DNA from: Paeniglutamicibacter sp. Y32M11
Lineage (GTDB): Bacteria; Actinomycetota; Actinomycetes; Actinomycetales; Micrococcaceae
Length of the DNA: 64,000 nt
NCBI RefSeq assembly: GCF_019285735.1
Contig: NZ_CP079107.1
Span: forward strand, 1,488,001-1,552,000
Direction: 5' to 3'
Below are positions 24,438 to 34,568 of the stretch, one piece after another; position 1 is the first letter of the stretch; each line of letters starts with the position of its first letter. The translations under genes were made by a program, and so were the position numbers. The notes under the pieces are model-generated. The model was given only the letters and a program-made list of their open reading frames with translations. It had not been told where the DNA came from and made no database searches.

Positions 24438-25537
24438 TTGCCCTCATCGCCGGATCCGGCATCGCCATGGTTTTCACCATGGTCATGATGCCGTTGTTTA
24501 TCCGCCTACTGACGCTTAAGCAATACGGCCAGGTCGTCCGCGACGACGGACCAACCAGCCACGCGACGAAGTCTGGCACGCCCACCATGGGCGGTGTCAT
24601 CATCATCGCCGCGGTGATCCTGAGCTACTTCATCACCCACGGGTTGCTGGCCCTGCTGGGTCGGCCCAGCGCCGGGGTGAGCGCCAGCGGGTTACTGGTG
24701 TTGTTGCTCTTTGCCGGCATGGGACTCGTTGGCTTCCTTGATGACTTCATCAAGATCGCCAAGAAGCGCTCGCTGGGACTGCGTGCCTGGCAGAAGATCG
24801 TGCTGCAGGCCGTGGTGGGCATCGGCTTCGCCGTCCTGGCGCTGAACTTCCCCAACGCCCAGGGACTGACTCCTGCCTCCACGGCCATCTCCTTCTTGCG
24901 TGACACCTCCATCGATCTGGCCTTCGCCGGACCGCTGATTGGCTTGATCCTCTTTGTGCTGTGGTCCAACCTCATCGTCACCGCCACCACTAACGGTGTG
25001 AACCTCACCGACGGTCTGGACGGGCTGGCCACCGGCGCCGCCATCATGGTCTTTGGCGCCTATACCCTCATCGGTATCTGGCAGCAGAATCAGGCCTGCG
25101 GTATCCATGAGGTAAAAAACGTTTGTTACACCGTGCGTGACCCCATGGATTTGGCCCTGCTCGGGGCGATCTTCTGCGGCGCGTTGATCGGCTTCCTCTG
25201 GTGGAACGCCAAACCGGCAAAGATCTTCATGGGTGATACCGGATCCTTGGCCATCGGCGGCGCGATTGCCGCGTTCGCCATCCTCTCGCGCACCCAGATT
25301 CTGCTGCTTGTCTTGGCCGGACTCTTCGTGATCATCGCCCTTTCGGTGATCATTCAGGTCGGCTTCTTCAAACTCTCCGGCGGCAAACGTGTCTTCAAGA
25401 TGGCACCGCTGCAGCACCACTTTGAACTCTCCGGCTGGGCCGAGGAGAACGTGGTGGTTCGGTTCTGGATTCTTGGTGGGCTCTTTGTTGCCGCGGGTCT
25501 GGGCATCTTCTATTCCGAATGGGTCGTGGCACTCTAA
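24434..25537 (+). CDS. mraY: Phospho-N-acetylmuramoyl-pentapeptide transferase MraY
   Basis: A 367-residue polytopic membrane enzyme that transfers phospho-MurNAc-pentapeptide to undecaprenyl phosphate to make lipid I. About ten membrane helices are predicted. The family motifs are GTPTMGGVIII, GFLDDFIKIAKKRSLGL (Asp pair), NLTDGLDGLATG and KIFMGDTGSLAIGG. LQHHFELSGW near the end is also conserved. It starts with GTG inside GTGA, coupled to murF, and its stop overlaps the murD start (TAATG). Confidence 0.97.
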   Translation: MIALIAGSGIAMVFTMVMMPLFIRLLTLKQYGQVVRDDGPTSHATKSGTPTMGGVIIIAAVILSYFITHGLLALLGRPSAGVSASGLLVLLLFAGMGLVGFLDDFIKIAKKRSLGLRAWQKIVLQAVVGIGFAVLALNFPNAQGLTPASTAISFLRDTSIDLAFAGPLIGLILFVLWSNLIVTATTNGVNLTDGLDGLATGAAIMVFGAYTLIGIWQQNQACGIHEVKNVCYTVRDPMDLALLGAIFCGALIGFLWWNAKPAKIFMGDTGSLAIGGAIAAFAILSRTQILLLVLAGLFVIIALSVIIQVGFFKLSGGKRVFKMAPLQHHFELSGWAEENVVVRFWILGGLFVAAGLGIFYSEWVVAL

Positions 25538-27063
25538 TGCTTAACAACCTTGATCACCTCACTCGCTGGGAATCTGACTGGAAGGGACTGCGGGTAGTTG
25601 TTGCGGGCCTGGGACTTTCCGGGTTCTCCGCCGCCGATACCTTGATCGAACTCGGTGCCCACGTTGTGGTCATCGACGGCGCTGACACCGAAGTGAACCA
25701 ATCACGGGGCGAGACCCTGAAGATCGTCGGAGCCACCGATGTGCTGCTCGGCGCGGCGCACCTTGATGAGCTGCCGCTGATCAACGGGCTGGCACCGCAA
25801 CTGCTGATTGCCTCTCCGGGATGGAATCCGCGCCAACCACTGCTGGTGGCAGCGGCACAAGCCGGGATCGAAATCTGGGGCGACGTTGAGTTGGCCTGGC
25901 GCGTGCGCGAAAAAGAGGGCCGCAAGCTCGCCGAGTGGGTAGTGATCACCGGGACCAACGGCAAGACCACCACCGTGTCCATGACCGAAGCGATCTTCCA
26001 GGCCGCGGGCCTGCGGGCCATCGCCGCGGGCAACGTGGGTACCCCAATTCTTGATGCCATCCGTGACCCCGAGGGGTTCGACGTCATCGCCGTGGAGCTT
26101 TCCTCCTTCCAACTGCATTACACCCACACCATGTCCCCGCTGGCCTCCGTGGTGCTGAACATCGCCGAGGACCATGTCGATTGGCACGGTGGGTTTGAGT
26201 TCTACAAGGCCGACAAGGCCAAGATTTATGAGCGCACCCGGGTTGCGGCGATCTACAACGCCGAGGAAGCCGTGGTTGAGGCCATGGTCGAAAATGCCGA
26301 CGTGACCGAGGGCTGCCGCGCCATCGGCTTCACCACTAACGTTCCCGGGCTGAGCATGGTGGGTGTGGTGGATGGACTGCTGGTTGACCGCGCCTTTATC
26401 GAGGACCGGAAGAATTCGGCCGCGGAGCTGATTGCCCTTGACCAAATCGGTGAGGTGGTTCCGCGGCACACCGCGTCGAACGCCGCAGCCGCAGCCGCCT
26501 TGGCCCGAGCCTTCGGGGTTGAACCGGAGGCCGTGGCCAAGGGACTAAGCTCTTTCGATTCGGGAGATCACCGCATTCAGGCCGTCGCCCGCCGCGATGA
26601 CGTGCTCTGGATTAACGATTCCAAGGCCACCAACCCGCACGCGGCAAACGCCGCCTTGGGTGCCTTCTCCTCGGTGGTGTGGATCGCCGGAGGACTATCC
26701 AAGGGAGTGGAATACGACGATCTTGTCACCGCCCACGTCAAGCGCCTCAAAGCGGTGATCGTCATCGGAACCGACACCACAGCATTGCTCGGTGCCCTAC
26801 AGCGACACGCGCCGCAAGTACCGGTGATCATGGCCGAGGTGCGCGAAACTGGTGTGGAGACGCCGACAGGATCCGCCGTGGCCGGGGATGGCTCAGCAGT
26901 CATGGCGCAGGCCGTGAAGCTAGCGGCCGAGATTGCCACGGCGGGGGACACCGTGCTGATGGCTCCGGCGGCGGCATCCATGGATCAATTCACTTCATAC
27001 GCACAACGCGGAAACGCCTTCATCGACGCGGTACGCGCGTTAATGGGGGAAGAAACTAGCTAA
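25537..27063 (+). CDS. murD: UDP-MurNAc-L-alanine--D-glutamate ligase MurD
   Basis: A 508-residue cytoplasmic Mur ligase that adds D-glutamate as the second residue. An N-terminal Rossmann-like domain (VVVAGLGLSGFSAADTL) is followed by the ATPase domain with ITGTNGKTTTVSM and the segment AVELSSFQL. Then come NIAEDHVDWHGGF and the C-domain with INDSKATNPHAANAAL and WIAGGLSKG. ATG 25537 is in TAATG at the mraY stop; the upstream in-frame ATG at 25519 lies inside mraY. A 9-bp gap with AAGGAG leads into ftsW. Confidence 0.96.
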   Translation: MLNNLDHLTRWESDWKGLRVVVAGLGLSGFSAADTLIELGAHVVVIDGADTEVNQSRGETLKIVGATDVLLGAAHLDELPLINGLAPQLLIASPGWNPRQPLLVAAAQAGIEIWGDVELAWRVREKEGRKLAEWVVITGTNGKTTTVSMTEAIFQAAGLRAIAAGNVGTPILDAIRDPEGFDVIAVELSSFQLHYTHTMSPLASVVLNIAEDHVDWHGGFEFYKADKAKIYERTRVAAIYNAEEAVVEAMVENADVTEGCRAIGFTTNVPGLSMVGVVDGLLVDRAFIEDRKNSAAELIALDQIGEVVPRHTASNAAAAAALARAFGVEPEAVAKGLSSFDSGDHRIQAVARRDDVLWINDSKATNPHAANAALGAFSSVVWIAGGLSKGVEYDDLVTAHVKRLKAVIVIGTDTTALLGALQRHAPQVPVIMAEVRETGVETPTGSAVAGDGSAVMAQAVKLAAEIATAGDTVLMAPAAASMDQFTSYAQRGNAFIDAVRALMGEETS

Positions 27064-27072
27064 GGAGCTCTT

Positions 27073-28371
27073 GTGAGCGGCACATCCCGTACTCCACCAG
27101 GCAAGGGCGCAAAGGCCGGCACGCCGGGCCGCAAGCCCGGCCGGGGTTCGGAATCCCGCGGCTTGAGCAAGTGGTTCACCCGCATTGAGGATCCCACGCT
27201 GCGCGGGGCCCAAATCAACTACTACGTGGTGCTCGGCACCACCCTGGCGTTGACCTTTATGGGTCTGATCATGGTCCTGTCCTCCTCCTCCGTAGAGGCC
27301 ATCGCCAAGAACAAGTCCGCCTTCGGCGATTTTTCCAAACAATCGCTGTGGGCAGTGGTCGGCGTCATTTGCATGATGGCCCTGCAACAGGTTCCAGTGG
27401 CGAAGCTGAAAAAACTTGCGTGGCCGGCGTTAATCATTGCCACGGCACTCTTGATGCTGGTATTGATCATCGGCAAGGAAATCTACGGCAATAAGAACTG
27501 GATTTACATCGGTCCATTCTCGATCCAGCCCTCCGAGTTTGCCAAGGTCGCACTCGCACTCTGGGGCGCCTGGGTGGTGGAACGCAAGGCCAAGCTGATG
27601 GACCAGTGGAAGCACGCGGTGATTCCCTTGCTGGTGCCCTTTGGGCTGCTGGCCGTGGGCCTGGTGCTGATCGGCCGCGACCTCGGCACCGCCCTGATCT
27701 TGCTGCTGATCCTCGCGGTGGTGATGTTTGTAGGTGGCGCCAATGCTCGGATCTTCGGGATTGCGGGGATAGCCGGACTGGTCGGGGTGGTGCTGATGGT
27801 TATTCTGGCGCCGAACCGCATGGGCCGAATCTTGGCCTGGCTGCATATCGCCTGTGGCGACACCAACGACTACTGCTATCAGGCGGAGCAGGGCCTGTAC
27901 GCCCTGGCCTCCGGTGGCTGGTTTGGCGTGGGCTTGGGCCAATCGCGACAAAAGTGGTCACACATTCCGGAGGCTCAAAATGACTTCATCTTCGCGGTGC
28001 TTGGCGAAGAATTGGGGCTCCTGGGCACCATCTTTGTGATCGTTCTCTATGGCATGCTGGCGGTGGCGATGTACCGGATCGCCGTGCGCGCCGGAACCAT
28101 CTTTGGTCGTGTTGCCATCAGTGGCATCATGGCCTGGATCATTGGCCAGGCGTTCATCAATATCGGTATGGTCACCGGACTGTTGCCGGTCATCGGTCTG
28201 CCGCTGCCCTTTATTTCCTCGGGCGGTTCGGCGCTTCTCGCCACCTTCTTAGGCGTCGGGGTGGTGCTCTGCTTCGCTCGCGATCAGCGCTCCAGGCTTC
28301 AACGCCCCGGAACCCGTAACGGACTGCGTGCGCTGCTGGCTAAGTCCCGCGGCACCACTCCCACCAGCTGA
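27073..28371 (+). CDS. ftsW: Septal peptidoglycan polymerase FtsW (SEDS family)
   Basis: A 432-residue SEDS glycosyltransferase with about ten membrane helices that polymerises lipid II at the septum together with FtsI. The N-terminus is a basic cytoplasmic tail (GKGAKAGTPGRKPGRGSES). Recognisable SEDS segments are NWIYIGPFSIQPSEFAKVAL, GRDLGTALILLLI, IPEAQNDFIFAVLGEELGLLG and PVIGLPLPFISSGGSALL. GTG start at 27073 with AAGGAG upstream. It sits between murD and murG as in most actinobacterial dcw clusters. Confidence 0.96.
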   Translation: MSGTSRTPPGKGAKAGTPGRKPGRGSESRGLSKWFTRIEDPTLRGAQINYYVVLGTTLALTFMGLIMVLSSSSVEAIAKNKSAFGDFSKQSLWAVVGVICMMALQQVPVAKLKKLAWPALIIATALLMLVLIIGKEIYGNKNWIYIGPFSIQPSEFAKVALALWGAWVVERKAKLMDQWKHAVIPLLVPFGLLAVGLVLIGRDLGTALILLLILAVVMFVGGANARIFGIAGIAGLVGVVLMVILAPNRMGRILAWLHIACGDTNDYCYQAEQGLYALASGGWFGVGLGQSRQKWSHIPEAQNDFIFAVLGEELGLLGTIFVIVLYGMLAVAMYRIAVRAGTIFGRVAISGIMAWIIGQAFINIGMVTGLLPVIGLPLPFISSGGSALLATFLGVGVVLCFARDQRSRLQRPGTRNGLRALLAKSRGTTPTS

Positions 28372-28428
28372 CCCCACCACAAGACAAAAATGCCGATGAA
28401 ACCCGTTGAAGGAAGCACACAGAATCCC

Positions 28429-29559
28429 ATGACTGAGCCATTACGCGTGGTGATCGCCGGCGGCGGAACGGCCGGACACATCACCCCCATGATCGCCATC
28501 GCCGATGCCCTGCGCGAGCAGGACCCCGCGACGAGTATCACCGCCGTGGGTACGGCCCTCGGGCTTGAAACCCGCCTGGTACCCGAAGCCGGCTACGAGC
28601 TGCGCACCATCAACAAGGTGCCCATGCCGCGGCGGCCCTCGCTGGATTTGCTGAAGCTACCCTTCCGCTTCAGCGCCGCGATCAAGGCCGCCGGCGCCAT
28701 TCTGGATCAGACCAAGGCTCAGGCGGTGCTCGGGGTCGGCGGTTACGTCTGCACCCCGGTCTACTTGGCCGCAAAAAAGCGTCAGCTGCCCATCTTTGTT
28801 CACGAGGCCAACGCCCGTGCCGGATTGGCCAACAAGGTAGGCGCCAGATACGCGAAGGGTGTTGGCGCAGCCTTCAGCGGAACCGGGCTGCCCGGAGCCA
28901 AAGTGGTGGGCATGCCGATGCGCGGTTATGTGGCGAAAATGGACCGGGCCGCGATGCGCGAATCCGCCCGAGCCGCGCTGGGCTTCTCCGCGAAGGCTCC
29001 GGCACTGGTGGTCACCGGAGGCTCATCGGGAGCCGCCTCAATTAATGCCGCCATCGGCGCTGCCCTGCCCACGCTCAGCGCCAAGGGGATCGAGATCTTG
29101 CACATCACCGGTCGGGACAAGGTGGTGCTGGATGCGGCCGGGGAGCCACTCACGGCACCGGGTTACCGTCAGGTCGAATACGTTGACTCGATGGAGCAGG
29201 CCTACGCCGCGGCAGATTTGCTGGTGGCCCGTTCCGGGGCTGGCACGGTCTGCGAGCTGGCGGTCGCCGGTACCCCCTCGGTCTTGGTGCCACTTCCCAT
29301 CGGCAACGGCGAACAGCGCCTGAACGCCACCGACCTCGTGGCCGCTGGCGGCGCAGTGCTGGTCAACGATGCCGAATTCACGGCCGAGTTCATCAACTCC
29401 ACCGTGCTGAACCTGCTCCTCGATCGCCCGGCACTGGCGAGAATGGGGGCCGCCGCGAAGGCCCAGGGTCGCACCGACGCTGCAGCAGCGATGGCCACCA
29501 TGATCCGTACGGGTCTGGGACACAGCGCACCGCCACTCACCTCCAGAACGGAAAGCTAG
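28429..29559 (+). CDS. murG: MurG N-acetylglucosaminyltransferase
   Basis: A 376-residue GT28 enzyme that adds GlcNAc to lipid I on the inner face of the membrane, giving lipid II. Motifs are VIAGGGTAGHITPMIAIADAL (first G-loop), GVGGYVCTPVYLAA, and VTGGSSGAASIN in the C-domain. RSGAGTVCELAVAGTPSVLVPLP (UDP-GlcNAc binding) and NGEQRLNA also appear. ATG 28429 starts the family's usual sequence; ATG 28390 is in frame but has no ribosome site. GAAGGAAG lies 13 bases before 28429, longer than ideal. Confidence 0.95.
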   Translation: MTEPLRVVIAGGGTAGHITPMIAIADALREQDPATSITAVGTALGLETRLVPEAGYELRTINKVPMPRRPSLDLLKLPFRFSAAIKAAGAILDQTKAQAVLGVGGYVCTPVYLAAKKRQLPIFVHEANARAGLANKVGARYAKGVGAAFSGTGLPGAKVVGMPMRGYVAKMDRAAMRESARAALGFSAKAPALVVTGGSSGAASINAAIGAALPTLSAKGIEILHITGRDKVVLDAAGEPLTAPGYRQVEYVDSMEQAYAAADLLVARSGAGTVCELAVAGTPSVLVPLPIGNGEQRLNATDLVAAGGAVLVNDAEFTAEFINSTVLNLLLDRPALARMGAAAKAQGRTDAAAAMATMIRTGLGHSAPPLTSRTES

Positions 29560-29563
29560 CATC

Positions 29564-30964
29564 ATGCAGGAACAACACACACTTCAGCAGCTGGGCAACG
29601 TCCACCTCCTGGGCATCGGCGGCGTGGGCGTCTCGGCCGTCGCCAGGCTCATGGTGGCCCGCGGGCTCAATGTCTCGGGCACCGATGCCAAGGACCTGCC
29701 GGTGCTCCACGATCTTCGAGAAGCAGGTGCCCGCATCAACGTGGGATACGCCGCGGGGAACCTCGGGGACGCCGATACCGTGGTGATCTCCTCGATCATC
29801 AAGGCCGGTAACCCGGAGTATGACGAGGCGGTCGCCCGCGGGCTGAGAATCCTGCACCGTTCACAGGGGTTGGCCGCCGTCATGGAGGGCCACCGGGTCA
29901 TCACCGTTGCCGGTACCCATGGCAAGACCACCACCACCTCGCTGATCGCCAGCATGCTGCGCACGGCGGGAGCTTCCCCGACGTTTGCGATCGGAGCCAA
30001 CATTGCGGCGCTGGGTACCAACGCCGAATTCGGTGAGGGTCGAATCTTTGTCGCCGAGGCCGATGAATCCGATGCGTCCTTCCTGAATTACTCCCCGGAT
30101 GTCGCGGTGGTAACGAACATCGAGGCAGATCACCTGGATCACTACGGCAGTGTTGAGGCGGTGCACCGCGCCTTCTACGATTTCGCGTCCTTGCTTCCGG
30201 AAGACGGGCTACTGATTTGCTGTGCCGATGATCCGGGGTCCCTCGCCCTGGCCACGCGCATGCGCAAGGAACGTCCGGCGCTGCGGGTGCAGACCTATGG
30301 GTTCGCGCCCGATGCGGATCGCCGTCTGGTGGATCCGCATCCGCGCGGGCAGCGTTTTGCCTGCTCCTTGGAATGGGGCAGCGGGGAAAACATCGATCTT
30401 GAGCTCGCACTGCCGGGAAACCATAATCTGCTGAATGCTGCTGCGGCCTTCTGTGTTGGGTTGGATGCCGGGTTGGACCCCGAAGCCGTGACGGCGGGAC
30501 TTGGTGCGTTCACCGGTGCCGCACGCCGCTTCGACTTCCGCGGTGAGGCCGGGGGAGTGCGGGTCTTTGATGACTATGCACATCACCCCACCGAGGTCTT
30601 GGCCGCGTTGCGCGCCGCGCGTGCCGTTGCCGGCACCGGTGCCGTTCACGTGTTGTTCCAGCCCCACCTCTTCTCGCGCACTAAGGAGTTCTACAAGGAA
30701 TTCGCCGCCTCGCTGTCGCTGGCTGACTCGGCCTATGTGCTGGAGATCTACCCGGCACGCGAGTCGCCGATTCCGGGGGTTACCAGCGAACTTGTCAGCG
30801 GCGAGCTGGCTACCGCCGGCGGACTGGTCTCCATGGGGCAGGCTGCGGCCGTGGTTGCCGGTGTAGCGGCCTCGGGAGACGTGATCATGACCATCGGTGC
30901 CGGAGACGTCACCGAGCAGGGCAGCGCCATCTTGGCGGCCTTGGAAGAGCGTCTGGGTCACTGA
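29564..30964 (+). CDS. murC: UDP-MurNAc--L-alanine ligase MurC
   Basis: A 466-residue cytoplasmic Mur ligase that adds the first residue, L-alanine, to UDP-MurNAc. The N-terminal Rossmann domain shows HLLGIGGVGVSAVARLM; the ATPase domain has VAGTHGKTTTTSLIASML and VAEADESDASFL. The C-domain has FDDYAHHPTEVLAAL and VLFQPHLFSRTKEF. The start is 4 bp after the murG stop. The last base of its TGA is the first base of the ftsQ ATG, which suggests coupled translation. Confidence 0.97.
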   Translation: MQEQHTLQQLGNVHLLGIGGVGVSAVARLMVARGLNVSGTDAKDLPVLHDLREAGARINVGYAAGNLGDADTVVISSIIKAGNPEYDEAVARGLRILHRSQGLAAVMEGHRVITVAGTHGKTTTTSLIASMLRTAGASPTFAIGANIAALGTNAEFGEGRIFVAEADESDASFLNYSPDVAVVTNIEADHLDHYGSVEAVHRAFYDFASLLPEDGLLICCADDPGSLALATRMRKERPALRVQTYGFAPDADRRLVDPHPRGQRFACSLEWGSGENIDLELALPGNHNLLNAAAAFCVGLDAGLDPEAVTAGLGAFTGAARRFDFRGEAGGVRVFDDYAHHPTEVLAALRAARAVAGTGAVHVLFQPHLFSRTKEFYKEFAASLSLADSAYVLEIYPARESPIPGVTSELVSGELATAGGLVSMGQAAAVVAGVAASGDVIMTIGAGDVTEQGSAILAALEERLGH

Positions 30965-31719
30965 TGGTCACCAAGCCAGGGCAGAGCAGGGGCAATTCGA
31001 ACGTCCTGGACCTGCCCGAGGACCCCAGGCGACGCACCAAACGGCGCTGGATCATCGGTGGTTCGGTGGTGGCTGCCGTGGTGGTGATCCTGATGCTGGT
31101 GCTCAACTTTTCCCCCATCTTGGCCATCAAGAACGTCCAGGTGAACGGCAATACGTTGGTCACCGACGCGACGGTGCAAAAGGCGCTTGAGCCGCTGCAT
31201 GGCGTTCCGCTCTCACGCGTGGGAACGGGGCGAGTGATGGAATTGTTGGCCGGTGAGCCGGCCGTGCAGGACGCCATCGTCCAGGCCGAGGCCCCCAACA
31301 CGCTGCACGTTCAGATTGTTGAATATGTGCCCGTTGCGCTGCTCATCGAGGGCAAGAAGCGTTCGCTCGTGGGCCCTGAAGGCCAAGTCCTGGCGCAATT
31401 GTCGGCCAAGGCGAAGCCGAAGCTGCCCACCATTGAGTCCTCGAAAGCGACGAAGGACCCAAAGGTCTTTGCCATCGTGACGCGAGTTCTCTCCGAACTA
31501 CCGGATAAGCTGTTGGCGACCGTGGATCATGCAACGGCCACCAGCAAGGACTTCGTGGAGCTCACGCTCAACGACGGAACACTGGTGGTTTGGGGTGATG
31601 CTCAGGATGCGGCACTGAAGAACAGTGTTCTTCAAGCCCTTCTGGCAGCGCCCAAGGACAAGGAAGCACCCATCAAGGTGTACGACATTTCTAGTCCGCA
31701 GCACCCTGTGGCCCGGTAA
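30964..31719 (+). CDS. ftsQ: Cell division protein FtsQ
   Basis: A 251-residue bitopic divisome protein. A cytoplasmic Arg-rich tail (LPEDPRRRTKRRW) precedes one membrane helix (about 29-50). The POTRA domain follows (about 54-125, FSPILAIKNVQVNGNTLV and LPHG-like VPLSRVGTGRVMELL), then the FtsQ C-domain with VEYVPVALLIEGKKRSLVGPEGQVL. It anchors FtsL and FtsB/DivIC. It is the last gene of the tightly packed murE-ftsQ run; a 199-bp gap follows before ftsZ. Confidence 0.93.
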   Translation: MVTKPGQSRGNSNVLDLPEDPRRRTKRRWIIGGSVVAAVVVILMLVLNFSPILAIKNVQVNGNTLVTDATVQKALEPLHGVPLSRVGTGRVMELLAGEPAVQDAIVQAEAPNTLHVQIVEYVPVALLIEGKKRSLVGPEGQVLAQLSAKAKPKLPTIESSKATKDPKVFAIVTRVLSELPDKLLATVDHATATSKDFVELTLNDGTLVVWGDAQDAALKNSVLQALLAAPKDKEAPIKVYDISSPQHPVAR

Positions 31720-31918
31720 CGGGCCGCAAAAGACGGCAATAGAAGAAAAATGAACGACTTTGCGGCGACACGCGGCCGTGGTCGTTGCATGTACGAACTC
31801 CGAACCATAGCGTTTTCATAGCGGTTGCTTGACATAACTATAACCTTCGAGTTGAGGGTTAACGTTGGTCCGGTTGAGCTTCCTCGGTCAGCAGCACATC
31901 GAACAAGGGAATCAGGAC
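31720..31918 (+). promoter_or_regulatory. ftsZ upstream region with possible promoter elements
   Basis: The 199-bp gap holds AT-richer DNA with TTGACA at 31829-31834 and TATAAC at 31839-31844, which are too close to form one promoter, so the two may belong to different start sites. It is the likely place of separate ftsZ promoters. GTTGAG recurs at about 31851 and 31873. Confidence 0.4.
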
Positions 31919-33091
31919 GTGGCAGCTCCACAGAACTACCTCGCCGTCATCAAGGTCGTCGGCATCGGCGGTGGTGGCGTCAACGCCGTCAACCGCATGA
32001 TCGAAGTTGGCCTGCGAGGCGTCGAATTTATTGCAATCAACACGGATGCGCAGGCATTGCTCATGAGCGATGCCGACGTCAAACTCGATGTGGGACGCGA
32101 ACTTACCCGTGGCCTGGGCGCCGGCGCCAACCCCGATGTGGGTCGCCAGGCGGCCGAGGATCACGCCGAGGAAATCGAGGAAGTGCTGCGCGGGGCCGAT
32201 ATGGTCTTCGTCACCGCTGGTGAAGGCGGTGGCACCGGTACCGGTGGCGCACCGGTCATCGCACGCATTGCCCGCGGCCTTGGCGCACTGACCATTGGTG
32301 TGGTTACCCGTCCGTTCACCTTCGAAGGCCGTCGCCGCGCAACCAGCGCCGACAACGGTATCGAAGCACTGCGCGACGAAGTCGACACCCTCATCGTCAT
32401 CCCGAACGACCGCTTGCTCTCGATCTCCGATCGCAACGTCTCGGTCCTTGACGCCTTCCGCCAAGCGGACCAGGTACTGCTCTCGGGCGTACAGGGCATC
32501 ACCGACCTGATCACCACCCCGGGCTTGATCAACCTCGACTTCGCCGACGTGAAGTCGGTCATGCAGGGCGCAGGCTCGGCATTGATGGGCATCGGTTCGG
32601 CACGAGGTGAGGATCGCGCGGTCAAGGCCGCCGAGCTTGCCATCGCTTCACCGTTGCTCGAAGCCTCCATCGATGGTGCTCACGGCGTGCTGCTCTCCAT
32701 CCAGGGTGGCTCGGATCTCGGTCTGTTCGAAATCAACGAGGCCGCACGCCTCGTGCAAGAAGTTGCTCACCCCGAGGCCAACATCATCTTCGGTGCCGTC
32801 ATTGACGATGCCCTGGGTGACGAGGCTCGCGTGACGGTTATTGCCGCTGGTTTTGACCAGGTTGATGCCACCAGCACCCCGGCTGCCCCGCAGCCGATCG
32901 TGCGCAGCGCGCCGGCAGCACCCGCGTCGGCACCGGCAGCACCGGCCACGGCGCCCGCCGCAGCACCTCGTCAAGAAGTTCGCTCGTCGGTAGCAACCGC
33001 CGAGCAGGGCTTTGAGGAACTGCCCGCCATTGTTGAGCCGGACCTCTCGGCGACCAATGACGACCTGGATGTCCCCGACTTCCTCAAGTAG
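31919..33091 (+). CDS. ftsZ: Cell division GTPase FtsZ
   Basis: A 390-residue tubulin homologue that polymerises into the Z-ring. The GTPase domain has [17 protein letters not shown], the tubulin signature GGGTGTG (near residue 105) and NTDAQAL. The synergy loop region contains [21 protein letters not shown]-like residues with the catalytic Asp pair. A Pro/Ala-rich linker (about 305-355) leads to the conserved C-terminal peptide [11 protein letters not shown] that binds SepF. GTG 31919 has AAGGGA upstream and gives the standard N-terminus; the frame opens at 31865. FtsA is absent, as is normal in Actinobacteria. Confidence 0.98.
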   Translation: MAAPQNYLAVIKVVGIGGGGVNAVNRMIEVGLRGVEFIAINTDAQALLMSDADVKLDVGRELTRGLGAGANPDVGRQAAEDHAEEIEEVLRGADMVFVTAGEGGGTGTGGAPVIARIARGLGALTIGVVTRPFTFEGRRRATSADNGIEALRDEVDTLIVIPNDRLLSISDRNVSVLDAFRQADQVLLSGVQGITDLITTPGLINLDFADVKSVMQGAGSALMGIGSARGEDRAVKAAELAIASPLLEASIDGAHGVLLSIQGGSDLGLFEINEAARLVQEVAHPEANIIFGAVIDDALGDEARVTVIAAGFDQVDATSTPAAPQPIVRSAPAAPASAPAAPATAPAAAPRQEVRSSVATAEQGFEELPAIVEPDLSATNDDLDVPDFLK

Positions 33092-33129
33092 GGACAAACA
33101 CTCACCGGAACGGAACCCTTCCACAGCCC

Positions 33130-33852
33130 ATGTTGCGATACGAATCAGCACTCGCTCCGCGAGTGCACGTTGCGTTCACTTCCACGGCCGAGGGAAACCT
33201 GGCCTTCCACGTTCCCGATGATCGCGACGCCGTGCTGCTGCGGCGTCGCGATCTCGAGCGGGGGCTCGGTCTGGGTGAATCTCGATTCACCTACATGAAT
33301 CAAGTTCACTCGGCAACAGTGGTTGAGCTCACCGGCGATGAGTCTGAGGGTCAGGGCCCCACCTGCGATGCGCTGGTTTCGGCCACCGCAGCGGTGCCGC
33401 TGGCCGTCATGGTCGCCGACTGCGTTCCGGTGGTCTTCGTGGGGGCAACTCCGCGCGGAGGAATCAGTGCCGTAGCCCACGCGGGAAGGCGCGGATTGCT
33501 TGACGGCATTCTCACCGCCACCGTGGAACGTCTACGTTCGGGGGGAGCGACCAGCATTGAAGCCTGGATCGGTCCGGCCATCTGTGGCAGCTGCTACGAG
33601 GTCCCCGAATCCATGGCAAAGGAAGCCACCATTCAGCGGCCCGGAATTCAAAGCACCACCCATCACGGCACCACGGGGCTGGATTTGCCCGGCGCCGCGG
33701 CCACCGAATTATCCGAGCTGGGTGTAGTGGTCAACCAATCCGGAATCTGCACGCTCGAGGATGAGAACTACTTTTCCTACCGACGTGATTCACAAACCGG
33801 TCGTTTGGCGGGACTTGTCTGGCAGGACGTTGAGGCTTCGGCCGCAACGTAA
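33130..33852 (+). CDS. pgeF: YfiH/PgeF-family multicopper-like protein (peptidoglycan editing factor)
   Basis: A 240-residue laccase-domain (YfiH/YlmD) protein. Members act as purine nucleoside phosphorylases or deaminases in vitro and, in E. coli, correct errors in peptidoglycan stem peptides. Metal ligand motifs are QVHSATVVEL, VADCVPVVF and AVAHAGRRGLLDGIL. GPAICGSCYEVP matches the family signature. Its place between ftsZ and sepF is standard for Actinobacteria and fits a wall-related role. The start ATG 33130 has only a weak GGAACGGAAC upstream; no better start is visible. Confidence 0.9.
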   Translation: MLRYESALAPRVHVAFTSTAEGNLAFHVPDDRDAVLLRRRDLERGLGLGESRFTYMNQVHSATVVELTGDESEGQGPTCDALVSATAAVPLAVMVADCVPVVFVGATPRGGISAVAHAGRRGLLDGILTATVERLRSGGATSIEAWIGPAICGSCYEVPESMAKEATIQRPGIQSTTHHGTTGLDLPGAAATELSELGVVVNQSGICTLEDENYFSYRRDSQTGRLAGLVWQDVEASAAT

Positions 33853-34013
33853 GAACATCAGCCCTCGTGGAGCGCAATAATTCTGCGGGGCGACACACCG
33901 AGCGATTCTCCCCGATGTCCTCAAGCACCGACAATTGGTGCTGTAGCGTCGAGTTAGCGGAGAGACTTGCGGTCCGGCAATCGTCGACCGCAAACGATTA
34001 AAAGGAGAAGACC

Positions 34014-34547
34014 ATGGCTGGCGCATTGCGCAAGACAATGATCTACCTGGGACTCGCCGAGGGTGACGAGAACTTCGAGGCCGAGAAGCAAGACATTCAA
34101 GCGCGTGAAGAAGTGCGCTTAGTCGAGCCGGTTCGCGAAGAGTCGGTCGCCGCACAGCCTGCACCGGTAGCACCAGTGGCACCCCGAGCTGTCATCGAAA
34201 ACGAATACCGGGCTCCGGTAACACCCATCAAGCGCGCACCTTCAGCACGGGACGAGGACTCTTCATTGCGTCAGATCACCACCGTTCATCCACGGTCCTA
34301 CAATGATGCGAAAATCATTGGGGAGAACTTCCGTGATGGCATACCTGTCATCATGAATGTCACCGATATGGGCGAAGCGGACGCCAAGCGTCTGGTCGAT
34401 TTCTCTGCGGGTCTCGCCTTTGCCCTGCACGGCAGCATCGAGCGGGTCACCAACAAGGTTTTCCTGCTCTCCCCGTCGACGGTAGAGGTACTCGGTGAGG
34501 ACAAAAAGCAGTCCGAAGACCAAGCCACCTTTTTCAACCAAAGCTAG
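34014..34547 (+). CDS. sepF: Cell division protein SepF
   Basis: A 177-residue FtsZ-membrane anchor. The N-terminal [16 protein letters not shown] is the amphipathic helix that binds membrane. A Pro/Ala/Glu linker follows (about 20-75) and then the SepF core (about 85-165) with [39 protein letters not shown] and [11 protein letters not shown]. It replaces FtsA as the Z-ring tether in Actinobacteria. AAAGGAGAAG lies just before the ATG. A 161-bp gap upstream may contain its own promoter. YggT follows after 21 bp. Confidence 0.96.
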   Translation: MAGALRKTMIYLGLAEGDENFEAEKQDIQAREEVRLVEPVREESVAAQPAPVAPVAPRAVIENEYRAPVTPIKRAPSARDEDSSLRQITTVHPRSYNDAKIIGENFRDGIPVIMNVTDMGEADAKRLVDFSAGLAFALHGSIERVTNKVFLLSPSTVEVLGEDKKQSEDQATFFNQS

Positions 34548-34568
34548 AACCAGGGGTTCGAAGTAAAC

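Noticed and set aside
31720-33129. Missing ftsA next to ftsZ as an anomaly
   Set aside because: Actinobacteria lack ftsA; SepF, present at 34014, takes its place.
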